Shown: positions 1-8,680 of the stretch, one piece after another
How the letters are laid out: the number at the start of each line of letters is the position of its first letter
Numbering within the stretch: the stretch's first letter is position 1
Notes under the pieces: model-generated
Told to the model about the DNA's origin: nothing
The model's database searches: none
The model's input: the letters and a program-made list of their open reading frames with translations, nothing else
Program-made: the position numbers and the translations under genes
NCBI RefSeq assembly: GCF_033441515.1
Contig: NZ_JAWQJT010000002.1
Span: forward strand, 496,001-560,000
Source: Amycolatopsis solani
GTDB taxonomy: Bacteria > Actinomycetota > Actinomycetes > Mycobacteriales > Pseudonocardiaceae
DNA length: 64,000 nt
Direction of reading: 5' to 3'

Positions 1-192
1 GGCGATCTCGGCCGGGTCCGGTTCGGCGGCGACGTTGATGACGCCGTTGAGCAGGGGCATCGGGGCGCCCGAGACCAGCTCGGCGGTGCCGCCCGCGCCC
101 TCGCGGAAGAAGCCGCCCGGCTGGGTGCCGGCGAACAGCGCCATCGCGCCGAGCCAAGCCCGTGCGGCCCGGTCGGTCGTTCCGTTTTCCAT
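1..192 (-). CDS. N-terminal part of a probable GNAT acetyltransferase (cut by window edge)
   Basis: Reading leftwards from an ATG at 192 gives 64 residues before the window ends. The visible part has RAWLGAMALFAG followed by a segment ending PMPLLNGVIN, which resembles the N-terminal half of some actinobacterial GNAT proteins, where a short substrate domain precedes the acetyl-CoA fold. No acetyl-CoA-binding motif is in view, so the call is tentative. It is divergent from the carboxymuconolactone decarboxylase-family gene at 306, sharing a 113-bp upstream gap. Confidence 0.4.
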   Translation of the reverse strand, partial: MENGTTDRAARAWLGAMALFAGTQPGGFFREGAGGTAELVSGAPMPLLNGVINVAAEPDPAEIA

Positions 193-305
193 CGTGTTCC
201 TTTTCTCTCGTGGTAACGCTGACCGCGCAACCGAGGTCTGTCACACGGCGCGCCCCACCGGTGTCTTGAGGTCGTTCACCCCGCGACACGAGTGAGGACG
301 AAGCC

Positions 306-791
306 ATGGAAACCCGTCTCGACCTGTTCACCACCGAAACCGGCAGCCGGCTCGGCAAGCGGTTCGCCGCGCTCGGCCAGGTCATCGAGCGGTCGCCGCT
401 GCCGGCGGCCACCCGGGAGCTGGTCAGCCTCCGGGCCAGCCAGATCAACGGCTGCGGCTGGTGCATTGACATGCACACCAAGGAAGCGGCGGCCGCGGGG
501 GAGACGGCCGTCCGGCTCAACCTCGTCGCCGCGTGGCGGGAGTCGACCGTGTTCACCGAAGCCGAGCGGGTCGCGCTCGCCGTGGCCGAGGAGGGCACCC
601 GCCTCGCCGACACCCACGAAGGCGTGTCCGACGAAACGTGGGCGCGGATGCGCGAGCACTACGACGACGAGCAGGCCGCCGCACTGGTCGCGCTGGTCGC
701 CCTGATCAACGCGGCCAACCGGCTGGCCGTGCTCGTCCACCAGAAGGGCGGGTCCTACGAACCGGGGATGTTCGCCGCGTTCGGTGAGTGA
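306..791 (+). CDS. Carboxymuconolactone decarboxylase / AhpD-family protein
   Basis: The 161-residue protein carries the AhpD-type redox centre: NGCGWCIDMH, a CxxC followed three residues later by His, near residues 55-65. Known members are alkylhydroperoxidase-like thiol peroxidases or decarboxylases; this single-domain form is usually annotated as a peroxidase-like protein, and its substrate cannot be read from sequence. The ATG at 306 follows GAGGACGAAGCC, an acceptable ribosome site. The 3' end overlaps the convergent MFS gene by 37 bp. Its neighbours (aldehyde dehydrogenase, efflux pump, TetR) suggest a reactive-compound stress setting, but that is inference. Confidence 0.85.
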   Translation: METRLDLFTTETGSRLGKRFAALGQVIERSPLPAATRELVSLRASQINGCGWCIDMHTKEAAAAGETAVRLNLVAAWRESTVFTEAERVALAVAEEGTRLADTHEGVSDETWARMREHYDDEQAAALVALVALINAANRLAVLVHQKGGSYEPGMFAAFGE

Positions 792-2137
792 CGCTTCAGC
801 AGTCCGGCGAGGACGGTGCCGGCCACGAGCACGGGGACGATCGCGAGGAACGCCCCGCCGATGTTCCCGGCCACGTCCTCGCCGAGCAGGGTGCCGAAGA
901 CGGCGACCCCGAACGCGGCGCCGATCGACCTGGCGAAGGTGACCACCGCGCTGGCGGCCCCGATGTCCGACGCCGGCACCGCGTTCTGCGCGGCCGTCAG
1001 CGCGACCATCGGGACCATGCCGATGCCGATCCCGGTGACGGCGAAGTAGCCGATGACGGCGAGCTGCGCGGTGCCGGGCGCCAGCGTGCTCAGCAGCAGG
1101 AGCCCGGCGACGTTCAGCGCCATCCCGGTCAGCAGCACCGGTCGCACCCGCGCCGGGTTCGCCACCCACCGGCCGGCGAACGACTGGCTGACGACCAGCC
1201 CGAGCACCAGCGGCAGCAGGTGCACCCCGGACAGCGTCGCCGACACGCCGTCGACGACCTGCAGGTACGTCGGCAGGTACACCAGGACGCTGAACATCGC
1301 GACGTTGGCGATGAAGCCGACGAGCGCGGCGATGACGACGGTCCGCGAAGCGAACATCGTCAGCGGCAGCACGGGTGCCGCGGCGCGGCGTTCGACCGGG
1401 ATCACCAAGGCCACCAGGACGATCGCCGCCACCGCGAGCGCCAGGGTGCCCGGCGCCGTCCAGCCCCACCGGGGACCGAAGGAGGTGATGAGGACCAGCG
1501 CGGTGGCCGCGCCGGCCAGGAGCAGCGCGCCGGCGTAGTCGATGCGGGCCACCGACCCGCGCCGCGCGGCGGCGGGCAGGGCTCGCGCGGCGAGGACCAC
1601 GGCCACCAGCCCGACCGGCACGTTGACCAGGAACGCCCACCGCCACGAGAGGTGGTCGGTGAACAGCCCGCCGAGCAGCGGGCCGGCGATGCTGGCGACG
1701 CCGTACACCGAGCCGAACCGGCCCTGGTAGCGGCCGCGCTCCGCGGGCGCGGCGATGTCGCCGACGAGCGCGAAGGTCAAGACGATCATCCCGCCGCCCG
1801 CGAGGCCCTGCAGGGCGCGGGCGGCGACGAGCTGGGGCAGGTCCTGGGCGAGGCCGCAGAGCGCGGAAGCGACCAGGAACGCCGTCGTGGCGACGAGGTA
1901 CAGGCGCTTGCGCCCGAGCATGTCGCCGAGCTTGCCCCACAACGGCGTGGCGGCGGTCGAGGCGAGCAGGTAGGAGGCGGTGATCCAGGCGATGTCGCGG
2001 AACCCGCCGAGGTCGGCGGCGATCTTCGGCAGGGCGGTGGCCACGATGGTCTGGTCCAGTGCGGCCAGCAGGACGGCGAGGAACAGGGCGGCCATCGCGG
2101 GGCGCACCGCGGGTCTGGCGGGGGTGTCGAGGCTCAT
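755..2137 (-). CDS. MFS multidrug efflux transporter, DHA2 (EmrB/QacA) type
   Basis: The 460-residue protein is an integral membrane drug/H+ antiporter of the 14-helix family. Family features seen are LDQTIVATALPKIAADLG in the first helix, WGKLGDMLGRKR in the loop between helices 2 and 3 (motif A), and FGSVYGVASIAGPLLGG (the motif C region). The start at 2137 overlaps the stop of the upstream aldehyde dehydrogenase in an ATGA, so the two are translationally coupled. The C-terminal end overlaps the convergent gene at 306-791. The probable regulator is the divergent TetR gene at 3758. The exported compound is unknown; coupling to an aldehyde dehydrogenase hints at a toxic aldehyde or aromatic. 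Confidence 0.88.
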   Translation of the reverse strand: MSLDTPARPAVRPAMAALFLAVLLAALDQTIVATALPKIAADLGGFRDIAWITASYLLASTAATPLWGKLGDMLGRKRLYLVATTAFLVASALCGLAQDLPQLVAARALQGLAGGGMIVLTFALVGDIAAPAERGRYQGRFGSVYGVASIAGPLLGGLFTDHLSWRWAFLVNVPVGLVAVVLAARALPAAARRGSVARIDYAGALLLAGAATALVLITSFGPRWGWTAPGTLALAVAAIVLVALVIPVERRAAAPVLPLTMFASRTVVIAALVGFIANVAMFSVLVYLPTYLQVVDGVSATLSGVHLLPLVLGLVVSQSFAGRWVANPARVRPVLLTGMALNVAGLLLLSTLAPGTAQLAVIGYFAVTGIGIGMVPMVALTAAQNAVPASDIGAASAVVTFARSIGAAFGVAVFGTLLGEDVAGNIGGAFLAIVPVLVAGTVLAGLLKRHSPNAANIPGS

Positions 2138-3594
2138 CGTTCTTTCTTTTCCGGCACGGTGATGGTCTTGTATTCGGTGTAGGTGCCGAGGCCGACGGCG
2201 CCGTATTCGCGGCCGAGGCCGCTGGCCTTGAAGCCGCCGAACGGGCCGTCGAAGCCGATCGGCGCGCCGTTGACGGTGATCGTCCCGGTCCGGATGCGGC
2301 GCGCGAAGGCCAGCGCGTGCGCCGGGTCGCCCGACCACACCCCGCCGGACAGGCCGTATTCGGAGTCGTTGGCGATGCGGGCCGCGTCGTCCTCGTCGTC
2401 GTAGGGGAGCACGACCAGCACCGGGCCGAAGATCTCCTCCTGCGCGATGCGCATCGACGGGTCGACGTCGGCGAACAGCGTGGGCGTGACGTAGTTGCCC
2501 GCTTCCAGTCCCGCCGGGACTTCCGCGCCGCCGGTGACGAGCCGCGCGCCTTCCTCGACGCCGGTGCGGATGTAGTCGAGCACGCGCTGCTGCTGGTCCC
2601 GGCGGATCATCGGGCCGATGAACGTCTTCTCGTCGGCGGGGTCGCCCACCGGCAGCGACTCGACCAGGTCCTTCAGGCCGGCGACCACCTCTTCGTAGCG
2701 GCTGCGCGGCGCGAGGATCCGCGTCTGCGCGATGCACGATTCGCCGTTGTTGAGCAGGGAGCCGAACTTGACGCCCTGGATCGCCGCGCCGAGGTCGGCG
2801 TCGGGCAGGAACACGACGGCGGACTTGCCGCCCAGTTCGAGGCTGACCCGCTTGAGCTGCTCGCCGGCCAGCGACGCGATGCGGCGCCCGGCGCGGGTCG
2901 ACCCGGTGAACGCGATCTTGTCGACTCCCCTGTGCTTCACCAGGTGCTCGCTGGTCTCGCGGTCCGCGGGCAGCACGCTGACGACGCCCTCGGGCAGGCC
3001 GGCTTCCGCCAGCAGGTCCGCGAGGAGGCTCATGCTCAGCGTGTTCTCCGGGGAGACCTTGAGCACGACGGTGTTGCCGGCGAGCAGCGCCGGGATGATC
3101 TTGGCCAGCGCCGAGGAGAACGGCGAGTTCCACGGGATGACGGCGGCGACCACCCCGACCGCTTCCCGCCGCACGACCGACCGGAACGGCGCGGCCGGGT
3201 CCGACGGCTCGAGGCGCTGCTCCCAGCCGAACTCCTCGGCCGCCTTGAGGTAGGCGTTGGCCTGCCGGGTCAGGCCGGGCTGGCCGGCCTTGGTGAACCA
3301 CAGCGCGGAGCCGTTTTCCGCCGAGATGAGCGCCGCGATCTCGTCGGCCCGCTGCTCCCGCAGCCGGGTCAGCCGCCGGATCACGGCGATCCGCTCGGCG
3401 GGAGCCGTCCGCGGCCACGGCCCTTCGTCGAACGCCCGCCGGGCGGCCGCGACGGCCCGGTCGACGTCGGCGGGCAGCGCCTGCACCGCGCGGCCGAGCA
3501 CCGAATTGTCGTGCGGGGAAACGATGTCGAGCGGTTCGGTGCTGCTCGGGCTGGTCCACGAGCCGCCGACGAAGAGCTGGTTCCGGGTGATCAC
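2134..3594 (-). CDS. NAD(P)+-dependent aldehyde dehydrogenase
   Basis: The 486 residues match the normal ALDH-superfamily length. Visible landmarks are PWNSPF (oxyanion Asn in the substrate tunnel, about residue 155), FTGSTRAG (nucleotide-binding turn), ELGGKSAVVF containing the general-base Glu, NNGESCIAQTR with the catalytic Cys near residue 287, and EEIFGPVLVV. It should oxidise an aldehyde to the acid in the cytoplasm; the substrate is unknown. It is the first gene of a two-gene unit with the efflux pump, overlapping it by 4 bp, and is divergent from the TetR gene at 3758 with a 163-bp gap. Confidence 0.9.
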   Translation of the reverse strand: MITRNQLFVGGSWTSPSSTEPLDIVSPHDNSVLGRAVQALPADVDRAVAAARRAFDEGPWPRTAPAERIAVIRRLTRLREQRADEIAALISAENGSALWFTKAGQPGLTRQANAYLKAAEEFGWEQRLEPSDPAAPFRSVVRREAVGVVAAVIPWNSPFSSALAKIIPALLAGNTVVLKVSPENTLSMSLLADLLAEAGLPEGVVSVLPADRETSEHLVKHRGVDKIAFTGSTRAGRRIASLAGEQLKRVSLELGGKSAVVFLPDADLGAAIQGVKFGSLLNNGESCIAQTRILAPRSRYEEVVAGLKDLVESLPVGDPADEKTFIGPMIRRDQQQRVLDYIRTGVEEGARLVTGGAEVPAGLEAGNYVTPTLFADVDPSMRIAQEEIFGPVLVVLPYDDEDDAARIANDSEYGLSGGVWSGDPAHALAFARRIRTGTITVNGAPIGFDGPFGGFKASGLGREYGAVGLGTYTEYKTITVPEKKER

Positions 3595-3621
3595 TGCGTG
3601 CCTCCTGCGTCGTCTTCTGTC

Positions 3622-3631
3622 ACATCAATGT
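3622..3631. promoter_or_regulatory. Small inverted repeat in the ALDH/TetR divergent gap
   Basis: ACATCAATGT is an ACAT-N2-ATGT dyad 27 bp before the aldehyde dehydrogenase start, in the only AT-richer patch of this gap. It is a possible TetR operator, but the arms are short and no second copy was found. Confidence 0.25.
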
Positions 3632-3757
3632 AGCACTTACTTGGATGAAGCGACGCAGATGTGAGGCGGTGCACAGAGTTACCAGAGCAGGAGGCGATGG
3701 TCTCAGCGGTGTGGCGGTTACCGATCTGAAGGCGACAGCGGAGCGTATGTTGAGGGG

Positions 3758-4303
3758 GTGAGAGCTGACGCCGCGCGCAACCTCGAACTCCTCCTGACCA
3801 CGGGCGCCCGCATGCTCGCCGACGACCCGGCCACGAGCATCGCGGCGATCGCCGCCGCGGCCGGCGTGGACCGCCGCACGGTGTACCGCCGCTTCACGGG
3901 CCGCGAGGAGCTCCTGGCGGCGGTGTACGAGGCCCGCCTGGACGCGATCGAGGCTGCGATCGAGACGGCCCGGCTCCGGGAAGCCCCGGTGCCGGTGGCG
4001 CTGCACCGGTACGTGGAGGAGATCGTCGGCGTCAACCGCAAGTGGCCCGCCGAGCTGGCGATGATGCGCACGGACCCGGAGATCTGGACCCGCCGGCAGC
4101 GGTCGGTGGAGGAGGTGGACCGGTTCTTGCAGCGGGCCACTGACGAAGGGGTGCTCCGGGACGGGGTGCCGGAGCGGTGGCCGGGCAACGTGCTCGGCCA
4201 GCTGGTGCACTTGGCGACGCGCGAGATGCCCGGGTTGAGCGACGCCCAAGCGGCCGACGTCATCGTGGACACGTTCTTGCGCGCGTTCGGCACGGACCGC
4301 TAG
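3758..4303 (+). CDS. TetR/AcrR-family transcriptional regulator
   Basis: The 181-residue protein begins at GTG 3758. The N-terminal helix-turn-helix is clear: ATSIAAIAAAAGVDRRTVYRRF, a standard TetR recognition segment at about residues 28-50, followed by a variable helical ligand domain. It is divergently placed from the aldehyde dehydrogenase/efflux operon, the usual layout for a repressor of its neighbour. The ligand cannot be predicted. It is followed 15 bp after the stop by a strong hairpin. Confidence 0.88.
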   Translation: MRADAARNLELLLTTGARMLADDPATSIAAIAAAAGVDRRTVYRRFTGREELLAAVYEARLDAIEAAIETARLREAPVPVALHRYVEEIVGVNRKWPAELAMMRTDPEIWTRRQRSVEEVDRFLQRATDEGVLRDGVPERWPGNVLGQLVHLATREMPGLSDAQAADVIVDTFLRAFGTDR

Positions 4304-4318
4304 CCCCGGCGCCCGAGC

Positions 4319-4371
4319 GTCGCGAATGACTCATTGGGGACCTCCCATGTCCCGAATGAGTCATTCGCGAC
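4319..4371. terminator. AATGACTCATT-family hairpin 3' of the TetR gene
   Basis: Arms GTCGCGAATGACTCATT (4319-4335) and its exact complement at 4355-4371 flank an inner GGGA/TCCC stem and a short loop. It begins 15 bp after the TetR stop and fits an intrinsic or bidirectional terminator, without the U-tract typical of low-GC species. It belongs to the seven-member family described in the findings. Confidence 0.7.
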
Positions 4372-4462
4372 GGTGCAGGCCCCCGCCCCCGCCCCGCCCC
4401 GCTGCCGCCGGTGTTCGCGGCCCGCCTGAGCGCGGGGGCCGCCGGTCGGTCACCATGGTGCG

Positions 4463-4897
4463 GTGCCCGAAACCCCCGGCCTGCTGTACCTGGTGAAACA
4501 GCTCGAGCTCGCCGTGCGGGCCCGGCTCGACGAGGTGCTGCGCCCGGTCGCGCTCACGCCCTTGCAGTACACCGCGCTCACCGTGCTGGAGCGGCGCTCG
4601 GGGCTCACCACCGCCGAGCTCGCGCGCAACTCGTTCGTCACCGACCAGGCGATGGCCGACATGGTGGTCGCGCTGGAACGGCGGGGTTTCATCGCGCGCG
4701 ACGGCGATCCGCGCGACCGGCGGCGGCGGGTGATCCGGCTGACCGGCCCCGGCGGCGAGGTCCTCGACCGCGTCCGCGACGACGTGACCGCGCTCGAACA
4801 GCGGATGCTCTCGCAGCTGGACATCGGGGACGCCGCCCGCTTCCGCGAGTACGTCGTCGCCTGCCATTCGGCGCTCTCGGACCGGCCGTCCCACTGA
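4463..4897 (+). CDS. MarR-family transcriptional regulator
   Basis: The 144-residue protein starts at GTG 4463. It has the winged helix layout of MarR proteins: LTPLQYTALTVLE, then TTAELARNSFVTDQAMADMVVAL (recognition helix region) and the wing DGDPRDRRRRVIRLT with the conserved DPRDRR turn. It should act as a dimeric repressor released by small phenolic or lipophilic ligands. A perfect 7-bp dyad, GTACAGG-AAA-CCTGTAC, begins five bases after its stop and just before the next gene, so the secreted hydrolase at 4949 is the probable target. Confidence 0.88.
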   Translation: MPETPGLLYLVKQLELAVRARLDEVLRPVALTPLQYTALTVLERRSGLTTAELARNSFVTDQAMADMVVALERRGFIARDGDPRDRRRRVIRLTGPGGEVLDRVRDDVTALEQRMLSQLDIGDAARFREYVVACHSALSDRPSH

Positions 4898-4901
4898 ATA
4901 A

Positions 4902-4918
4902 GTACAGGAAACCTGTAC
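4902..4918. promoter_or_regulatory. Candidate MarR operator
   Basis: GTACAGGAAACCTGTAC is a perfect inverted repeat (7-bp arms, 3-bp spacer) 31 bp before the ATG of the hydrolase at 4949 and directly behind a MarR gene. MarR operators are typically palindromes of this size, so it is a good operator candidate for the downstream gene. Confidence 0.6.
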
Positions 4919-4948
4919 ATCTCTCGATCGCCGTGGCACCCTGCCCGC

Positions 4949-6295
4949 ATGGGCATGCGCAGGTGGTACGGCCGCGTGATCGCACTGGCCGCTTCGATCG
5001 TGACAGCGCTCGGCCTGACCGCGGGCGTCGCCGCCGCGGCCGGGCACCACACCGGGCAGCTGCCCGACGGCGCCACCTGGGTGGCCGACGTGCCGGCCGC
5101 CTGGAACGGCACGACCATCCTCTACAGCCACGGCTTCGGCCCGCTCACCGCGCAGAACGCGCCGGACGCCGCGACCAGGGACGCGCTGCTCGCCGACGGG
5201 TACGCGCTCGTCGGGTCCTCCTACAGCGGCCCGTCGTGGTGGGCGCTCGCCTCGGCCGTCGACGACCAGTTCGGCGCGCTGGCCGCCCTCGAGCGGATCA
5301 CCGGCCACCCGCGGCGCACGATCGCGTGGGGCACGTCGATGGGCGGGCTCGTCAGCGCGCTCGAAGCCGAAACCCCGCGCCTCGACGGCGTGCTCAGCAC
5401 GTGCGGCCTCGTCGCCGGCGCGCTCAACCTGAACGCCTACCAGCTGCACGGCGAATACGCGCTCGCCCGCCTGCTCGCACCGGGACAGGACATCAAGCTG
5501 GCCGGCTTCGCCAGCGCGGACGAAGCGAGCGCGTCGGCGGCGGCCTTGACGCAGCTCGCGACCGACGGCCAGGCCACCCCGGCCGGGCGCGCCCGGATCG
5601 CGCTGGCCGCCGCGTTCCTGAACGAGGCGGGCTGGCTGACCGGCCCGACGCCGCCGGCGCCTACCGACTACGCGGGCCAGGAAGTCCAGCAGCAGCAGGA
5701 ACTCGCGCAGTTCGTGCTCGGGTTCGTGGTGACCGGCCGCTACCAGATCGAGCTCGCGGCGGGCGGCAACAGCGCGGTCACCGCGGGCGTCGACTACCGG
5801 GCTCTCCTGACCGGCAGCAGTCACGCCCGCCAGGTCCGCGCCCTGTACCGGGCGGCCGGGCTCGACCTGGACGCCGACCTGACGGCGCTGACCCGCGACG
5901 CGGACATCCGGCCGGACCCGAAGGCGGTCCACACTCTCGCGCGGACGTCGATGGTGACCGGCCGGCTGCGCGTCCCGGCGCTCGACATCCACACCACCCA
6001 CGACCAGCTCGTGCCGGTGGAGCAGGAGGACTGGTACGCCGGCCAGGTCCACCGGGCGGGCCGCGCCGCGCTGCTGCGCCAGGCGTACGTCGGGACGACG
6101 GGCCACTGCGCGTTCCGGCCGTCGGAAAGCATCGCCGCGTTGCGGGCGCTGGAGTCGCGCATCGAGTCCGGGCGCTGGGGCGCCGTCGCGGAACCGGAGC
6201 GGCTGAACGAAGCCGCCGCCGCGCTGGGGGAGGCGGGACGGTACGTCCGGTTCGACCCGCCGCGGTTGACCGGCGGGCTCAGCGCTCGCGGTTGA
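4949..6295 (+). CDS. Secreted alpha/beta-hydrolase
   Basis: The 448-residue protein opens with a Sec signal peptide (MGMRRWYGR, a hydrophobic stretch, then VAAAAG). The catalytic nucleophile is in GTSMGG (about residue 130), a Gly-x-Ser-x-Gly elbow. A charge-relay Asp is likely in HDQLVP and the His in TTGHCAF near residue 390. The protein should be an exported esterase or peptidase; the substrate is unknown. The preceding MarR gene and palindrome suggest ligand-controlled expression. The last 17 bp overlap the convergent gene 6279-7976. Confidence 0.8.
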   Translation: MGMRRWYGRVIALAASIVTALGLTAGVAAAAGHHTGQLPDGATWVADVPAAWNGTTILYSHGFGPLTAQNAPDAATRDALLADGYALVGSSYSGPSWWALASAVDDQFGALAALERITGHPRRTIAWGTSMGGLVSALEAETPRLDGVLSTCGLVAGALNLNAYQLHGEYALARLLAPGQDIKLAGFASADEASASAAALTQLATDGQATPAGRARIALAAAFLNEAGWLTGPTPPAPTDYAGQEVQQQQELAQFVLGFVVTGRYQIELAAGGNSAVTAGVDYRALLTGSSHARQVRALYRAAGLDLDADLTALTRDADIRPDPKAVHTLARTSMVTGRLRVPALDIHTTHDQLVPVEQEDWYAGQVHRAGRAALLRQAYVGTTGHCAFRPSESIAALRALESRIESGRWGAVAEPERLNEAAAALGEAGRYVRFDPPRLTGGLSARG

Positions 6296-7976
6296 CCGCG
6301 CTGATCGTGTCCTGAAGTCGTTGCCGCGCGGTCGAAAGGCCGTCACGCGGTGCGGTCGCCGGTGCCGCTTCCGGCTCGCCCGCCGGGCCGGCGACGGGGA
6401 AGACTTCCTTCTCGCCCGGCAGCGGGACACCCGGGCAGATGGTCGCCGCCGGGCGGGCGGCGCCGAGGTAGAACCCGTTCACCAGATCGTCCACACAGGA
6501 ATTGCCGCTCACCGCGTATTGGCCGTGGAACGGCGATTCCGCCACCGAGACCATCGGGACACCGGCCGCGCGGGCCGCCGACTCGGCCTGTTCGTAGCCG
6601 GTCTGCGGGTCGAACTCGCCCTGGACGACCAGGACGTTCTTGGCGGCGTCCGGCGGCAGCTTCGGCAGCTCGTGGCGGGGGAGCTCGGACCAGTAGCCGC
6701 ACGCCTCGCTGAGGCCGTACGCCCAGCCGAACAGCGGGTACGCCGGACCCTGCAGGTCGCTGAGCAGCTTGTACCAGCCCGAATTCCGCGACGGCTGGTC
6801 CGCGCACGCCACCGCCAGCCGGGTGCCGGGGACGTCGGCGTAGTCGGCCTCGGGCGCCGCGAGCGTCCGCACCACGCCCGCGGTGGTCAGCGCGGCGGCC
6901 GGGACGCCGAACACCGCGCGCGAGACGTCGTCGAGGTCCTCCCGCAGCGCGGCGGGCGGCGGGGCGGCGGTGCCGTCGAGCGCGGCCGCGCCCTTGGTGA
7001 GGATGAGCGCGCCGGTCAGCCACTGGCGGGTGCTGCCGTTGCCGACGAAGACGCGGTCGAAGATGTCCGGCGACACGCCCTCGCGCTTGAAGAACGCGCG
7101 CAGCCGCTCCCACTTCGCCCGGACCTGGCCGGCGGTCTTGCCGAGCTGCTCGGGGAAGCGGCGGGCCAGCCAAGGCGCGTAGACGTCCTCGAACTGGCGC
7201 TGGTCGATCTTCGGGAACGCCTCGAACGCGGCCTGAAGGCGGCCCTCGAAGTTCACGCTGGAGTCGAGCACGAACTTGCCGGCGTGGTCCGGGAACAGCG
7301 ACGCGTACTTCGCGCCCAGCCAGGTCCCGTAGGAAAAGCCCAGGTAGTTCAGCTTTTCGTCCTTCAGCAGCGCGCGGATCAGGTCCATGTCGTGCGCGGT
7401 CTGCCAGGTGGTGACGTAGGGCGCGATCGCGTCGCTCTGGCACGCCTCGGCCACCGCCCGCGGCGCCCGCTGGTGCTGCTTGATGCTGCCGGCCGAGCGG
7501 TCGCGGGCATCGAGGTCGTCGGCCTGCGGCAGCCGCCCGACGGGCACCCGGCAGACGAACCCGGCGTCGTCGCCGCCTTCCTGGCCGGTGCCGCGCGGGT
7601 CCATGCCGACGAGGTCGAAGTGCTCGTTCAGCGACGGCTCCAGCCCGGCCAGCACGCCGGCGAGCGAAGTGCCCTGGCCACCGGGCCCGCCGGGGTTCAC
7701 CAGGATCGCCCCGCGCCGGCTCCCGGTGGCCGCGGCCCGGCTGATCGCCACCTGGAGATCGGAGCCGGCGCCGGGCGCGGCCCAGTCCCGGGGGACGGTG
7801 ATCCGCGCGCACTGCGTGGGCTGCGCTTCGATCCGCTTGGCGAACGGGCAGCCACCCCACGACACCTGCTGCGTCAGGTACGGCGCCAGTGGATCGGGCG
7901 TGGTCGCGGCGGCCGGCGCCGTCGTCACCACCAGCACCGAGACGGCCACCGCCAACCCTGCCCGGGACGTTCGCAC
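6279..7976 (-). CDS. Secreted S33-type tripeptidyl/prolyl aminopeptidase
   Basis: The 565-residue protein has an N-terminal signal peptide ending near TAPAAAT, then the layout of Streptomyces tripeptidyl aminopeptidases (peptidase family S33, TAP-like C-terminus). Key pieces are VNPGGPGGQG (oxyanion loop), GFSYGTWLG with the nucleophilic Ser, GEFDPQTGYEQAE with the acid, and SPFHGQYAV with the His. Several cysteines, for instance GNSCVDD, probably form disulfides. It should release N-terminal peptides outside the cell. It ends convergently with the previous hydrolase, overlapping it by 17 bp. Confidence 0.85.
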   Translation of the reverse strand: MRTSRAGLAVAVSVLVVTTAPAAATTPDPLAPYLTQQVSWGGCPFAKRIEAQPTQCARITVPRDWAAPGAGSDLQVAISRAAATGSRRGAILVNPGGPGGQGTSLAGVLAGLEPSLNEHFDLVGMDPRGTGQEGGDDAGFVCRVPVGRLPQADDLDARDRSAGSIKQHQRAPRAVAEACQSDAIAPYVTTWQTAHDMDLIRALLKDEKLNYLGFSYGTWLGAKYASLFPDHAGKFVLDSSVNFEGRLQAAFEAFPKIDQRQFEDVYAPWLARRFPEQLGKTAGQVRAKWERLRAFFKREGVSPDIFDRVFVGNGSTRQWLTGALILTKGAAALDGTAAPPPAALREDLDDVSRAVFGVPAAALTTAGVVRTLAAPEADYADVPGTRLAVACADQPSRNSGWYKLLSDLQGPAYPLFGWAYGLSEACGYWSELPRHELPKLPPDAAKNVLVVQGEFDPQTGYEQAESAARAAGVPMVSVAESPFHGQYAVSGNSCVDDLVNGFYLGAARPAATICPGVPLPGEKEVFPVAGPAGEPEAAPATAPRDGLSTARQRLQDTISAVNRER

Positions 7977-8075
7977 CGCAGTTCCCCTTCGTCGCGCACT
8001 GGCGGGAATCCAAGCACGACGGGCGGGGGAGCAGCAGCTCGAAGATCGAGATTGAGCTCGAACCGGTGAACCGGC

Positions 8076-8543
8076 TCAGGCGCGGTACGGCCCGTGGTGG
8101 CCGAGGTCGGGGCTCACTTCCGGGGCCCGCCCCTCCTGGCCCGGCACCGGGGTGACGGTGGGGTCGGTGAGCGGTTCACCACCGGTCCGCTCGGCCTCGC
8201 GCTCCTGGAAGCGGGCTTCGACGATCCGGTCCTGGCGGCTGCGGGCCAGCACCGCGAGCGTGAGGACGTGGACGACGGCCAGCAGCAGCAGGAAGACGCC
8301 GATCCGGCCGACAAGCGCGGAGGCCGATCCCGACCATTGCGGGCCGACCACCGACAGCAGCGCCAGGACACCGAACGCGACCAGGTGGAAGACGGTCACC
8401 ACCGGCCACGCCATCGAGCCGGTCCCTTCGCCGCCGTCCGGGCCGGGCAAGGACTGGCGAGCGCCCCGGTAGAGCACCTGGCCGTCGGCGAGCACGATGA
8501 CCAGTCCGATGATCAGGAAGCCGGTCAGATCGTTGTCGGGCAT
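8076..8543 (-). CDS. Small three-helix membrane protein, paralogue of the gene at 35403
   Basis: The start chosen is ATG 8543, because GAGGAGGAGCG directly precedes it; the upstream GTG at 8561 would put that site inside the gene. The 155-residue protein begins with a membrane segment containing GLVIVLADGQVLYR, has two more hydrophobic segments, and ends with a soluble tail TPVPGQEG..PDVSPDLGHHGPY. The gene at 35403-35867 has the same plan (LVFIDGQIIYR, TPVPGQAG, PDVSPTLENRSPY), so they are paralogues. No function is known. A GGGTAC box lies upstream at 8575-8580, but without a clear -35 GTTT. Confidence 0.75.
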   Translation of the reverse strand: MPDNDLTGFLIIGLVIVLADGQVLYRGARQSLPGPDGGEGTGSMAWPVVTVFHLVAFGVLALLSVVGPQWSGSASALVGRIGVFLLLLAVVHVLTLAVLARSRQDRIVEARFQEREAERTGGEPLTDPTVTPVPGQEGRAPEVSPDLGHHGPYRA

Positions 8544-8574
8544 CGCTCCTCCTCGTTTCACGGCTTACGGCGGA

Positions 8575-8580
8575 GTACCC
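8575..8580 (-). promoter_or_regulatory. Possible SigF/SigB-type -10 box (weak)
   Basis: On the minus strand GGGTAC lies 31 bp before the ATG at 8543. The paralogous gene at 35403 has a perfect GTTT-N16-GGGTAT promoter, which makes this -10 credible, but no GTTT-like -35 is seen at the right spacing. Confidence 0.35.
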
Positions 8581-8680
8581 GGCCGGGCCGGTCGTCCGCC
8601 GCGATTCACCGGTACGAGTGACACCGGCCGGCCTGCTCACCCCCGGGAATCAAACCCGGCCGCCGAGCGCTGAAAGGGGG

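Noticed and set aside
276..1940. Long open frames antisense to or overlapping the first genes (also 788-2182, 2059-3633, 6321-8069)
   Set aside because: They are Arg/Gly/Pro-rich shadows of high-GC third positions, without ribosome sites, and lie opposite genes with clear family motifs.
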